Shown here in pieces: positions 34,586-42,712 of a stretch of DNA of 64,000 bases. The translations under genes were made by a program, and so were the position numbers. Every line of letters begins with the position of its first letter. The first letter of the stretch is position 1. The DNA comes from Nocardioides mesophilus. Its GTDB lineage: Bacteria > Actinomycetota > Actinomycetes > Propionibacteriales > Nocardioidaceae. Below the pieces are notes generated by a model that ran no database searches, was not told where the DNA came from, and was given only the letters and a program-made list of their open reading frames with translations. The stretch is from the NCBI RefSeq assembly GCF_014395785.1, contig NZ_CP060713.1, positions 3,190,501 through 3,254,500 on the forward strand, in the 5' to 3' direction.

Positions 34586-34866
34586 GCTGCGGAAATCCTC
34601 ACGACAAGGACTGCTCCGAGGTCCTGGACCGGGTCTTCTTCTTCATCGACCACGAGCTCGCGGACGCCGACTCGGCGCAGATCCAGCACCACCTCGACGA
34701 GTGCGGCCCCTGCCTGCAGAAGTACGACCTCGAGCGGACCGTGAAGGCGCTGGTCGCCCGGTCCTGCTCCGAGCACGCCCCGGAGGGCCTGCGCGACAAG
34801 GTGCTGCTGCGGATCCGACAGGTGCAGGTGGAGATCACCACGACCTCGGTGGAGCTCAGCGAGTAG
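34582..34866 (+). CDS. rsrA: Zinc-binding redox anti-sigma factor RsrA
   Basis: 94 residues. Cys 3, Cys 11, His 37, Cys 41, Cys 44 and Cys 62 fall at the same positions as the zinc and redox residues of Streptomyces RsrA (known set 3, 11, 37, 41, 44, 61, 62); position 61 is Ser here. The core [17 protein letters not shown] is the ZAS motif. Reduced RsrA with zinc holds SigR; disulfide stress forms a Cys bond, ejects zinc and frees the sigma factor. Translation is coupled to sigR through ATGA. Confidence 0.95.
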   Translation: MSCGNPHDKDCSEVLDRVFFFIDHELADADSAQIQHHLDECGPCLQKYDLERTVKALVARSCSEHAPEGLRDKVLLRIRQVQVEITTTSVELSE

Positions 34867-34882
34867 CACCCCCGAGATGCTT

Positions 34883-34917
34883 GAAGGACCCCGACCGGCA
34901 ACGGTTCGGGGTCCTTC
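34883..34917. terminator. Strong bidirectional terminator between rsrA and bL37
   Basis: Perfect 12-bp stem (GAAGGACCCCGA with TCGGGGTCCTTC) and an 11-nt loop, with T-containing TTCGTCT after it on the plus strand. Confidence 0.9.
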
Positions 34918-34947
34918 GTCTCTGCGCTGCTGCGCAAGAACGCCGGG

Positions 34948-35022
34948 TCAGGCGTTGGGGCGCTTGCCGTGGTTGGCGGCCTTCTTCTTGCGGGCGCGGC
35001 GCTTGCGGCCTGTCTTGCCCAT
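34948..35022 (-). CDS. 50S ribosomal protein bL37
   Basis: A 24-residue, very basic protein starting MGKTGRKRRARKKK and ending in NHGKRPNA. Length and C-terminus match the small actinobacterial ribosomal protein bL37 found in Mycobacterium smegmatis ribosome structures. GAGGAGG lies about 6 nt before the ATG, and a TAGCGT -10 box is at 35045-35050, so it is a real gene although very short. It is convergent with rsrA across a shared terminator. Confidence 0.88.
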   Translation of the reverse strand: MGKTGRKRRARKKKAANHGKRPNA

Positions 35023-35180
35023 GGGTGTCCTCCTCGACGCTGAAACGCTACGGGTCCGGGCCAGGCGGCCGGGACCAGCGGCCATTCTCGCAAACCGGGC
35101 CCGGATCCCGCCAATCGGCCCGCTCCCCGGTCACCCGGGGCGTGCGTGGGCGCGCGCAGCCGGACCGGCAGGATGGGGAC

Positions 35181-35567
35181 ATGACCCAGACGCAGACCGG
35201 CGCGAGCGCCACGCTCGAGCGCACCGTGACCGCCGCCGACACCGCGGAGGCGCTGGCCTCGGGCGACCTGCCGGTGCTGGCGACGCCGCGGCTGCTGGCC
35301 TGGATGGAGGCGGCCACCTGTGCGGCGCTCGCGCCGACGCTGCCGGCCGGCAGCAGCAGCGTCGGCACCCGCGTCCAGATCGAGCACGTCGGGGCGAGCC
35401 CGGTCGGTGCCGTGGTGCGGGTTCAGGCCACCGTCGCCTACGTCGACGGGCGGCTGGTCCGCTTCGCGGTCGCGGCCCACGACGCCAGCACCGAGAAGGT
35501 GCTCGGTCACGGCGAGGTCACCCGGGTCGTGGTGGACCGGGACCGGTTCCTGGACCGGCTCGGCTGA
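35181..35567 (+). CDS. Thioesterase family protein (hotdog fold, FlK-like)
   Basis: 128 residues. The single hotdog domain has LATPRLLAWMEAATCAALAP as the long central helix, GTRVQIEHVGASPVGAVVRV and LGHGEVTRVVVDRDRF, close to the fluoroacetyl-CoA thioesterase-like family found widely in actinobacteria. A CAGGAT -10-like box ends 6 nt before the ATG. It would hydrolyse a small acyl-CoA; the substrate is unknown. Confidence 0.82.
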   Translation: MTQTQTGASATLERTVTAADTAEALASGDLPVLATPRLLAWMEAATCAALAPTLPAGSSSVGTRVQIEHVGASPVGAVVRVQATVAYVDGRLVRFAVAAHDASTEKVLGHGEVTRVVVDRDRFLDRLG

Positions 35568-35596
35568 CCGCGGGCCGGTCCGTGGGCCGGCCTTGC

Positions 35597-36079
35597 TCAG
35601 AGCACCAGCCGGAAGCCGAGCAGGTCGATGCCCGGACGCGGCGCCCAGTCCCGCTCCGGGGCGCGGACGAAGCCGAGCCGGGTGTAGAGCGCGTGCGCCT
35701 CGACCTGGACCGGCAGGCTGCTGATCGCCACCGCCTCGCAGCCCAGCGTCGAGGCCCGGTCGAGGCAGTGCCGCACCAGCGCCTCGGCGACCCCGCGCCG
35801 TCGGGCCGCCGGGGAGACGGCCAGCATCCGGAACTCTCCCTCGCCCGGGCCGGCGACCTCCCGGAACGGCGAGCCCTCGGGGCAGTACGTCACGGTCCCG
35901 GCGAGCCGGTCGTCCAGCACGGCGACGTACAGCTCGGCGTCCGCGGCGCGGGCCGCGGCATCGAGCAGGTGCGCGGCGTAGAAATCCTCCTCGACGATGT
36001 AGCCGCTGTGCGCGTAGGCCTCCAGGGTCAGCCGGCCGACCTCCTGCAGCTCGGCGGGCCGCGCCGCGCGGACCAGCAC
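35597..36079 (-). CDS. GNAT family N-acetyltransferase
   Basis: 160 residues. Motif A, the acetyl-CoA pyrophosphate loop, is MLAVSPAARRRGVAEALV (R-R-x-G-V/I-x-x-A/G), with preceding strand LYVAVLDDRLAGTVTYC and a C-terminal YTRLGFVRAPERDW. GTG at 36079 lies 2 nt beyond the stop of the TPP enzyme gene, so it is the second gene of that operon. Its acceptor substrate is unknown. Confidence 0.88.
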   Translation of the reverse strand: MLVRAARPAELQEVGRLTLEAYAHSGYIVEEDFYAAHLLDAAARAADAELYVAVLDDRLAGTVTYCPEGSPFREVAGPGEGEFRMLAVSPAARRRGVAEALVRHCLDRASTLGCEAVAISSLPVQVEAHALYTRLGFVRAPERDWAPRPGIDLLGFRLVL

Positions 36080-36081
36080 GC

Positions 36082-37845
36082 TCAGACCCCGAAGGTGTTC
36101 CGCGGGTAGGCGGCGTCGACGTCGGTGATCACGTTGACGAGGTACGGCGTGCCCGCGGCGAACGCCCGGTCCAGGGCCGGGCCGATCTGCCTCGGGTCGG
36201 TGACGGTCTCGCCGCCGCCGCCCAGGGCCCGCACCACCTCGTCGTAGCGGGTCCGCGGCGCCAGGTCGGCCGCCACGTCGTAGCCGTAGATCATCTGCAT
36301 CGGCTGCTTCTCCAGCCCCCAGGCGGAGTTGTTGCCGCAGACCATCACGACCGGCAGGTCGTGCCGCACCAGCGTGTCCACGTCCATCAGCGACATCCCG
36401 GCCGCGCCGTCGCCGAGCAGCAGGACCACCTGCGCCGACGGGCGCGCGATCCGGGCGGCGATGGCCGCCCCGAGGCCGGCGCCCAGGCAGCCGTAGGGCC
36501 CGGGGTCCAGCCAGCCGCCGGGCCGCTGCGGCTCGACGTACTTGCCGGCGAAGGAGACGAAGTCGCCGCCGTCGCCGATCACCACGGAGTCCTCCGCCAG
36601 CCGGGGCACCAGCTCGCCGTAGATCCGCGCCGGGTGGATCGGGTCGGCGGTCGCTGCGAGCAGGGCGGCGTCGGCCTCGGCCGCCCGTGCCACGTCGGCC
36701 TGCAGGTCGGCGACCCAGGCGCTCCAGTCCGGGCGGCGCAGCTGCTGCTCGAGCGCGGCCTGGACGCCGTCGATCACCTGGGTCAGGTCGCCGGAGGCGG
36801 AGGCGGTGAGCTCGGCGTGGCCGGAGACCTGGGCGGGGGAGTCGGCCAGGTGCACGACCTGCGCCGTGGGGCTGCCGTCCTTGCCGCCGAACACGCCGTA
36901 GCCGAGCCGGAAGTCCAGGGGGGTGCCGACGACCACGACCAGGTCGCTGGTGCCGAGCGCGCGCCGGCGGGCCTTGGTCACCAGCAGCGGGTGGCCGCCG
37001 GGGATGATCCCGCGGCCCATCCCGTTGGTGACCACCGGGATGCCGGTCTGCTCCACGAAGCGCAGGGCCGCCTCCTCGGCGCCGTCGGCCCAGACGTCGG
37101 TGCCGAGCACCAGCACCGGTCGCTGCGCGGCGGCGAGCAGGTCGCCGACCTCGGCGAGTGCCTCCGGGTCCGGGGCGATCCGCTGCCGGGCCGGGCGACC
37201 TGGCTGCTCGTAGCCGGCGTTGTCGAAGAACTGGTCCATCGGCACGTCGAGGAACGTCGGTCCCCGGTGCGGGGAGCCGGCCACCCGGAACGCCTCGTCC
37301 ATCGAGTCGGCGATCTCCCCGACCCGGTGGACGGTGCGGGCGAGCTTGGTCACCGGGGCCAGCAGCGGGGGGTGGTCGAGCTCCTGGAGGCTGCCCATGC
37401 CCCACCGGTTGGCCGGGGCCCGGCCACCGACGACGACGAGCGGCGAGCCGCTGAACTGGGCCTGGGTGATCGCGCTGACCCCGTTGGTGACGCCGGGGCC
37501 GGCGGTCAGGACCGCGAGGCCGGGCACGCGGGTGAGCTTGCCCATCGCCTCGGCGGCGAAGACGGCGGTCTGCTCGTGGCGGACGTCGAGGATCCGCACC
37601 GGGGGCCCCCCGTGCACGGGATGCACCGCTCCGTCGTACATCGGGAAGACGTGCGCGCCGGACAGGGTGAACATCGTCTCGACGCCGTGGGCGGCCGCCA
37701 CCGCCACGGCCTGGGCGCCGCCGTGCGCCTGGTCGGGCGCCTGGTGGGGGCCCGGCTGGGACTGGCCGGAGGGCCGGTCGGCTGCCTCGGTGCTGGCGCT
37801 GTCGGGACCCGTGGAGAGGCCCGCGGCGGGGCTCGCGTCGGTCAT
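36082..37845 (-). CDS. Thiamine pyrophosphate-dependent enzyme (acetolactate synthase-like)
   Basis: 587 residues with a 40-residue Gln/Pro/Ala-rich N-terminal extension. The Pyr domain carries the catalytic Glu in ILDVRHEQTAVFAAEAMGK, the central domain follows, and the PP domain has the thiamine motif GDGAAGMSLMDVDTLV ending in CGNN. It resembles the mycobacterial IlvG-type paralogue of acetohydroxyacid synthase rather than the biosynthetic IlvB, and no small regulatory subunit gene is nearby. ATG at 37845 follows a TAGCCT -10 box by 7 nt. Possible reactions include acetolactate formation or decarboxylation of a 2-oxoacid. Confidence 0.87.
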   Translation of the reverse strand: MTDASPAAGLSTGPDSASTEAADRPSGQSQPGPHQAPDQAHGGAQAVAVAAAHGVETMFTLSGAHVFPMYDGAVHPVHGGPPVRILDVRHEQTAVFAAEAMGKLTRVPGLAVLTAGPGVTNGVSAITQAQFSGSPLVVVGGRAPANRWGMGSLQELDHPPLLAPVTKLARTVHRVGEIADSMDEAFRVAGSPHRGPTFLDVPMDQFFDNAGYEQPGRPARQRIAPDPEALAEVGDLLAAAQRPVLVLGTDVWADGAEEAALRFVEQTGIPVVTNGMGRGIIPGGHPLLVTKARRRALGTSDLVVVVGTPLDFRLGYGVFGGKDGSPTAQVVHLADSPAQVSGHAELTASASGDLTQVIDGVQAALEQQLRRPDWSAWVADLQADVARAAEADAALLAATADPIHPARIYGELVPRLAEDSVVIGDGGDFVSFAGKYVEPQRPGGWLDPGPYGCLGAGLGAAIAARIARPSAQVVLLLGDGAAGMSLMDVDTLVRHDLPVVMVCGNNSAWGLEKQPMQMIYGYDVAADLAPRTRYDEVVRALGGGGETVTDPRQIGPALDRAFAAGTPYLVNVITDVDAAYPRNTFGV

Positions 37846-37852
37846 AGCGGGC

Positions 37853-37858
37853 AGGCTA
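37853..37858 (-). promoter_or_regulatory. -10 box (TAGCCT) of the TPP enzyme gene
   Basis: TAGCCT on the minus strand ends 7 nt before the ATG at 37845, predicting a leaderless mRNA. Confidence 0.6.
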
Positions 37859-37887
37859 CCCGTTGGTAGCCCGCCCGCTCGACCGGG

Positions 37888-39534
37888 CTACCGGGTGGGG
37901 GTGTCGGTGGCGAGGTCGCCGATGGCGAGCTCCTCCACCCCGGGGTCCCCGGCGTCGGCGTGGTAGTCCTCGGGCCGGGTGTGGTCGGTGCCCTCGGGCA
38001 CCTTGGCGGCACGCATCACGAGCGTCAGCACGACCACGACGAGCAGGTTGATGACGAAGGCCGTGAGTGCGATGTAGGCCTTGGTCTCCGTGAACGGGAT
38101 CGTCGCCAGCGAGCTGCCGAAGTGGGCGTTCGGGTCGGCCGCGGTCGGCTGCTGGTACGCCGTCCAGGTGCCGTAGACCATCCCGACGGCCCAGCCGCCG
38201 AGCAGGGCCCACCGGTGGAACCAGCGGGTGTACAGGCCGCCCACCAGCGCGGGGAAGGTCTGCAGGATCCAGACACCGCCCAGCAGCTGCAGGTTGATCG
38301 CGAACTCGTTCGGCAGCCCGAGCACGAAGATCAGCGCGCCGAACTTCACGACCAGCGAGATCAGCTTGCTCTGCTTGGCCTCCTGCGCCGGCGTGGCGTC
38401 GGGCTTGATGAACGCCTTGTAGATGTTGCGCGTCCACAGGTTCGCCGCTGCGATCGACATGATCGCCGCCGGCACCAGCGCGCCGATGGCGATCGCGGCG
38501 AAGGCCACGCCGGTGAACCAGTCCGGGAACATCGTGCGCATCATCTCCGGCACCGCCAGCTGGGCGTTGTCGGTCTGGACGTTGGCCGCGATGGCCGCGA
38601 AGCCCAGCAGGGCGAGCAGGCCCAGCAGGAAGGAGTACGCCGGCAGCAGCGCGGCGTTGCGCCGGATCACCGAGCGGTTGCGGGCCGCGAGCACGCCGGT
38701 CAGCGAGTGCGGGTACATGAACAGTGCCAGCGCGGAGCCGAGGGCCAGCGAGAAGTAGGCCATGTGCAGCGGCGCGGCCGGGATGATCCCGGCGCTCGGC
38801 GGCTTGCCGGCCGCGACGGAGGCGGCGTTCGCGGCGTCGAACTTGTCCTTGGCGGCGGAGAAGATGCCGTCCCAGCCGCCGAGCTGGGTCGGCAGGTAGA
38901 AGACCGCGACCAGGATCACCAGGTAGATCAGTGCGTCCTTGACGAACGCGATCAGCGCCGGCGCGCGCAGCCCGGAGGCGTAGGTGTAGGCGGCCAGCAC
39001 CGCGAACGCGATGAACAGCGGCAGGTCCTTGACGAACCACGAGTCGCTGGTGCCGCCGATGCCCATCACCTCGAGCACCACCTGGATGCCGACGAGCTGG
39101 AGGGCGATGTAGGGCATCGTGGCGAGGATGCCGGTGACCGCGACCGCCAGCGCGAGCGCCTTGGAGTCGAAGCGACCGTGGATGAAGTCGGCCGGCGTCA
39201 CGTAGCCGTGCCGGTGCGAGACCGACCACAGCCGGGGCAGGAACACGAAGATGATCGGGTAGAGCACGATCGTGTAGGGCACCGCGAAGAAGCCGATCAT
39301 GTTGCCGGCGTAGAGCAGTGCGGGGACCGCCACGAACGTGTAGGCGGTGTAGATGTCGCCGCCGACGAGGAACCAGGTGATGAACGTGCCGAAGCCGCGA
39401 CCGCCCAGGCCCCACTCGTCGAGGTTGTCCAGGGAGTCCGCGCGCCGCCAGCGCGCCGCCGCGAAGCCCATCACGGTGACCAGCACGAAGAAGAACAGGA
39501 AGACGGCCAGCGTGACCGGGGAGATGTCGTTCAC
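37888..39534 (-). CDS. mctP: Sodium:solute symporter, monocarboxylate uptake permease (MctP type)
   Basis: 548 residues with about 13 membrane segments in the SSS/LeuT pattern. The segment WGLGGRGFGTFITWFLVGGDIYTAYTF near the N-terminus (the sodium-site region; quoted in part only as the landmark GGDIYTAYTF) and PAAIMSIAAANLWTRNIY are typical of MctP/YjcG-like transporters of acetate, pyruvate or lactate. Its ATG overlaps the stop of the small DUF3311 partner by 4 nt, the known pairing of these systems. Direction: it imports short monocarboxylates with sodium or protons. Confidence 0.9.
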   Translation of the reverse strand: MNDISPVTLAVFLFFFVLVTVMGFAAARWRRADSLDNLDEWGLGGRGFGTFITWFLVGGDIYTAYTFVAVPALLYAGNMIGFFAVPYTIVLYPIIFVFLPRLWSVSHRHGYVTPADFIHGRFDSKALALAVAVTGILATMPYIALQLVGIQVVLEVMGIGGTSDSWFVKDLPLFIAFAVLAAYTYASGLRAPALIAFVKDALIYLVILVAVFYLPTQLGGWDGIFSAAKDKFDAANAASVAAGKPPSAGIIPAAPLHMAYFSLALGSALALFMYPHSLTGVLAARNRSVIRRNAALLPAYSFLLGLLALLGFAAIAANVQTDNAQLAVPEMMRTMFPDWFTGVAFAAIAIGALVPAAIMSIAAANLWTRNIYKAFIKPDATPAQEAKQSKLISLVVKFGALIFVLGLPNEFAINLQLLGGVWILQTFPALVGGLYTRWFHRWALLGGWAVGMVYGTWTAYQQPTAADPNAHFGSSLATIPFTETKAYIALTAFVINLLVVVVLTLVMRAAKVPEGTDHTRPEDYHADAGDPGVEELAIGDLATDTPTR

Positions 39535-39839
39535 CGGCCCTCCTCCTTGCGGGCGGCCGGCGAGTCCGCCGAGTGCCGGGGCAGGCCGCGGGAGACCCGG
39601 TCACGAGCCGTCGCGGTCTCGCTGAGCTTGAACGCGACGTAGGTCAGTGCCGAGACGATCGGGATCAGCAGGAACTGGAACCAGTAGAAGAACGGGAAGC
39701 CCCACAGGCGGGGTTCCTCGGTGTCGTAGGTCCAGACCAGCAGCGGGACGACGATGCCGACCGCGAGCAGGACGGCGACCGTGATCCAGAGGGGTCTGGT
39801 CCCGGCGTCGTGACCGGGACGGGCAGGGGAGTGGGACAT
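39531..39839 (-). CDS. DUF3311 family small membrane subunit of the monocarboxylate transporter
   Basis: 102 residues from ATG 39839, which has GGAGGTG about 9 nt upstream. Two membrane segments (PLWITVAVLLAVGIVVPLLVW and FFYWFQFLLIPIVSALTYVAF) flank the DUF3311 hallmark LWGFPFFYWFQ. These small proteins accompany SSS-family permeases, as YjcH-like proteins do, and probably stabilise or regulate them. Coupled to mctP by overlap. Confidence 0.88.
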   Translation of the reverse strand: MSHSPARPGHDAGTRPLWITVAVLLAVGIVVPLLVWTYDTEEPRLWGFPFFYWFQFLLIPIVSALTYVAFKLSETATARDRVSRGLPRHSADSPAARKEEGR

Positions 39840-40079
39840 GGCAGGGGTCACCTCCAGGTTGTGTGCCGCCGCGACGTTAGTAGCGCGCCCACATCCCGGA
39901 CCCATGAGGCTGCGGCGGTCTCGATGAACGGTCGGGTCCGTCGACGAGCGGGGGCTTTCGCGCGACGAGCGGCGGTCCGGTGACGACGAGCGGCGCGATC
40001 AACGTGCGTTTGCGCAAGGACCGTGCCAGGGCCGTGCGAGGGCCGCGCAAGGTGCGCGCAAGGACCGCTCAGGACCGGG
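39840..40079. repeat. Intergenic region with 21-bp and about 11-bp phased repeats
   Basis: No gene is seen. GACGAGCGG occurs at 39943, 39964 and 39985, spaced exactly 21 bp apart. A palindrome TTGCGCAA lies at 40010-40017. From 40011 to about 40091 there are imperfect 10-11-bp copies of GCAAGGACCG/GTCAGGACCG that run into the 3' end of the DUF2785 gene. The region lies upstream of the mctP operon and may bind a regulator. Confidence 0.6.
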
Positions 40080-40916
40080 TCAGGACCGCAGGTAGGGGTC
40101 GACCAGCCTGAGCTGCTCGATCAGCACCAGCAGCAGGTCGGCCCGGACGGCAGGCGGGCGCGGGGCCAGCGACAGCTGCAGGTAGAGCGCGCGCAGGTAG
40201 GCCCGGACGTCGCCGGCGACGCGGTAGGGGTCGCCCGGCGAGTCGACGTCGAACCGGGCGGCCCCGCTCAGCCGGGCCACCCACGGCTCGAGCACCTCCA
40301 TCCCCAGCAGGTCGCGCCGGAGCACCTCGAGCGTCGCCATCGCCAGCCGGTCGTCCTCGCCGTGCAGGAACCGCTGGTCGGAGTCGAGCAGCAGCCGGTC
40401 GGCGATGACGTCGAGGAGCACCGTCAGCTCCAGGCGACCCACCGCCTCGGAGCCGGCGAGCGCGCCCAACGCGTCCGCGCCGTGGGCGATCGCGTGCGCC
40501 CAGCCCTTGCCCTCGACGAACCCGCGGAGGTCCTGCTCACGGACCAGCCAGCCGGCCAGCCGGTCGCCCCAGCGCAGCACCGTGTCCGGGGGGAGCAGGT
40601 GCTGCTCGTTGTCGCGGCCGAGGCACTGGGCGAGCACCAGGGCCGAGAAGCTGCGGCGGAACACCGTGTCGGTGTCGCGCTGGCCGATGCCGACCAGGAG
40701 ACCGGAGGCCATCCCGTCGCCCAGCCCCTCGAGCAGGTGGTCGTAGACCCCCTCCGCCACCCAGGTCGCCAGCACCTCGAAGGCGAGGGCGTCGCGGCGG
40801 TGCGGGTCGGGGTCGCCCAGCATCGTGGTGAGCTCGGTGGTCAGGTCGGTCAGGGAGCGGTCGACGGGCACCTTGTGGCCTTCCGCCACGACGCGGTCCC
40901 AGAACGCCGACTCCAT
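40080..40916 (-). CDS. DUF2785 domain-containing protein
   Basis: 278 residues from ATG 40916. A CAGGAT -10-like box (40924-40929) ends 7 nt before it and overlaps the earlier ATG at 40925, so the shorter form is preferred. The protein is all-helical with repeated Leu/Ala faces (ALAFEVLATWVAEGVYD, FRRSFSALVLAQCLGRD, KGWAHAIAHGADALGAL, LAMATLEVLRRDLLG). The central GWAHAIAHGAD block is characteristic of DUF2785. No catalytic role is known. It is divergent from pdtaS. Confidence 0.83.
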   Translation of the reverse strand: MESAFWDRVVAEGHKVPVDRSLTDLTTELTTMLGDPDPHRRDALAFEVLATWVAEGVYDHLLEGLGDGMASGLLVGIGQRDTDTVFRRSFSALVLAQCLGRDNEQHLLPPDTVLRWGDRLAGWLVREQDLRGFVEGKGWAHAIAHGADALGALAGSEAVGRLELTVLLDVIADRLLLDSDQRFLHGEDDRLAMATLEVLRRDLLGMEVLEPWVARLSGAARFDVDSPGDPYRVAGDVRAYLRALYLQLSLAPRPPAVRADLLLVLIEQLRLVDPYLRS

Positions 40917-40969
40917 GAGCGCCATCCTGCCATTGCGGGGCGGTCTCCGGGGCGGCGGGTTTGCGCGCC

Positions 40970-40975
40970 TACGCT
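40970..40975 (+). promoter_or_regulatory. -10 box (TACGCT) of pdtaS
   Basis: TACGCT ends 6 nt before the GTG at 40982, predicting a leaderless mRNA. Confidence 0.6.
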
Positions 40976-40981
40976 GGTCCG

Positions 40982-42442
40982 GTGCCGTCCATGAACGAGC
41001 TCGTCCGCGCCCACACCGACCTCGCCGAGGACGACGTGTCGTGGCTGCACCTGCTGCTCGCCGACTGGCAGATCATCGCCGACCTCTCCTTCGCCGACCT
41101 GGTGCTGTGGCTGCCCGACCGGGCCGGGAGCGGCTACTGGGCGGTGGCGCAGATGCGGCCGACCACGGGGCCGACCGCCTACGTCGACGACCTGGTCGGG
41201 GCGTTCGTGCCCCGCGGGCGGCGGCCGCTGCTCGACGCCGCGCACGACCAGCAGCGGGTGGCCCGCGAGGGGGACCCGGAATGGCGCGACGAGGTGCCGG
41301 TGCGGGTCGAGGCGATCCCGGTACGCCGTGAGGACCGGATCCTCGGCGTGATCGCCCGCAACACCAACCTGCTCGGGGTGCGCACGCCCAGCCGGCTGGA
41401 GCTCTCCTACCTGCAGGCCGCCACCGACCTCACCCAGATGATCGCCCATGGGTTCTTCCCCTACCCGGGCCAGCGCTCCGACCACGCCGACTCCCCGCGG
41501 GTCGGGGACGGCTTCGTCCGGGTCGACGCGACCGGGACGGTGACCTATGCCAGTCCCAACGCGATGTCGGTGTACCGCCGGCTGGGGCTGCAGACCGACC
41601 TGACCGGCCTGGACCTCCCCGAGACCACCCGCCGGCTGCTGCCGCCGCGCCGGCGACCCGACGAGGAGACGCTGAGCGCGGTCCTCTCCGGACGGTTGCC
41701 GCGCGACGCCGAGGTGGGCGACGGCGAGACGGTGCTGATCCTGCGGGCGATCCCGCTGCGGCCCACCGGCGAGCACATCGGTGCGCTGGTGCTGGTCCGC
41801 GACGTGACCGACCTGCGCAGCCGCGACCGGGAGCTGGTCACCAAGGACGCGACGATCCGCGAGATCCACCACCGCGTGAAGAACAACCTGCAGACGGTGG
41901 CGGCGCTGCTGCGGCTCCAGGCCCGGCGCATCGAGGCACCCGAGGGCCGGGCCGCGCTGGAGGAGGCGGTCCGCCGGGTCGGCACGATCGCCGTCGTGCA
42001 CGACACGTTGAGCCAGACCCTGGACGAGCGGGTGGAGTTCGACCAGGTCGCCGACCGGCTCCGGTTGATGGTCACCGAGGTCAGCTCACCCGGGGCGGCG
42101 GTCTCCTCGCGCCGCGAGGGAAGCTTCGGCGTCGTCCCGGCCGAGATCGCGACGCCGCTGGCGATGGTGCTGACCGAGCTGCTGCAGAACGCGGTCGAGC
42201 ACGGTTTCCACGGCGGGTCCGGGCAGCTGCTGGTGGCGGCCCGGCGTACCCCCGGACGGCTGGTCGTGACGGTCCAGGACGACGGAGCCGGAGTGCCGGT
42301 GGACTTCGACCTCGACAGCTCGGCCAGCCTGGGACTCTCGATCGTCAGGACGCTGGTGGAGTCCGAGCTCGGGGGCCGGATACAGATCGACCCGGCTCCC
42401 ACAGCGGGGACCCGGGTGACCTTGGACGTGCCGCTGGCGTGA
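40982..42442 (+). CDS. pdtaS: Sensor histidine kinase PdtaS (GAF-PAS-HisKA_2-HATPase)
   Basis: 486 residues. A GAF-like domain (about 20-150), a PAS domain (about 175-280; FVRVDATGTVTYASPNAMSVYR) and an HWE/HisKA_2 dimerisation motif with the phosphorylated His near 295 (TIREIHHRVKNNLQTVAALL) precede a HATPase_c domain (LTELLQNAVEHGF, VQDDGAGVP, GLSIVRTLVESELGG). No membrane segment is present, so it is cytosolic. In Mycobacterium PdtaS phosphorylates the ANTAR regulator PdtaR, and copper and NO inhibit it. Three ANTAR proteins in this window are possible downstream readers. GTG 40982 follows a TACGCT box by 6 nt. It lies beside whiB1, as in M. tuberculosis. Confidence 0.92.
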   Translation: MPSMNELVRAHTDLAEDDVSWLHLLLADWQIIADLSFADLVLWLPDRAGSGYWAVAQMRPTTGPTAYVDDLVGAFVPRGRRPLLDAAHDQQRVAREGDPEWRDEVPVRVEAIPVRREDRILGVIARNTNLLGVRTPSRLELSYLQAATDLTQMIAHGFFPYPGQRSDHADSPRVGDGFVRVDATGTVTYASPNAMSVYRRLGLQTDLTGLDLPETTRRLLPPRRRPDEETLSAVLSGRLPRDAEVGDGETVLILRAIPLRPTGEHIGALVLVRDVTDLRSRDRELVTKDATIREIHHRVKNNLQTVAALLRLQARRIEAPEGRAALEEAVRRVGTIAVVHDTLSQTLDERVEFDQVADRLRLMVTEVSSPGAAVSSRREGSFGVVPAEIATPLAMVLTELLQNAVEHGFHGGSGQLLVAARRTPGRLVVTVQDDGAGVPVDFDLDSSASLGLSIVRTLVESELGGRIQIDPAPTAGTRVTLDVPLA

Positions 42443-42460
42443 GCGCGGCGATGGGACTGC

Positions 42461-42712
42461 TCAGGCGGTGCGGACCTTGGCACGGGCGTTGCGGCGCTTC
42501 AGCGCACGACGCTCGTCCTCGCTCATGCCCCCCCACACTCCGTGGTCCTGCCCCGCCTCGAGCGCCCACGCGAGACACTGCTCGCGCACCTCGCATCGAC
42601 GGCACACCTGCTTGGCCTCCTCGATCTGGAGGATGGCCGGACCGGTGTTGCCGATCGGAAAGAACAGTTCTGGATCCTCTTCGAGGCACGCAGAACGGTG
42701 GCGCCAATCCAT
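42461..42712 (-). CDS. whiB1: WhiB family iron-sulfur transcriptional regulator WhiB1
   Basis: 83 residues with the four cluster ligands Cys 9, Cys 37, Cys 40 and Cys 46 (C-x27-C-x2-C-x5-C), the GVWGG turn near 58-62, and a basic C-terminus (RRALKRRNARAKVRT). Length and sequence match WhiB1, an essential, NO-sensitive [4Fe-4S] protein that binds the housekeeping sigma factor. AAGGAG lies about 9 nt before ATG. The gene is convergent with pdtaS, an arrangement conserved with mycobacteria. Confidence 0.95.
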   Translation of the reverse strand: MDWRHRSACLEEDPELFFPIGNTGPAILQIEEAKQVCRRCEVREQCLAWALEAGQDHGVWGGMSEDERRALKRRNARAKVRTA

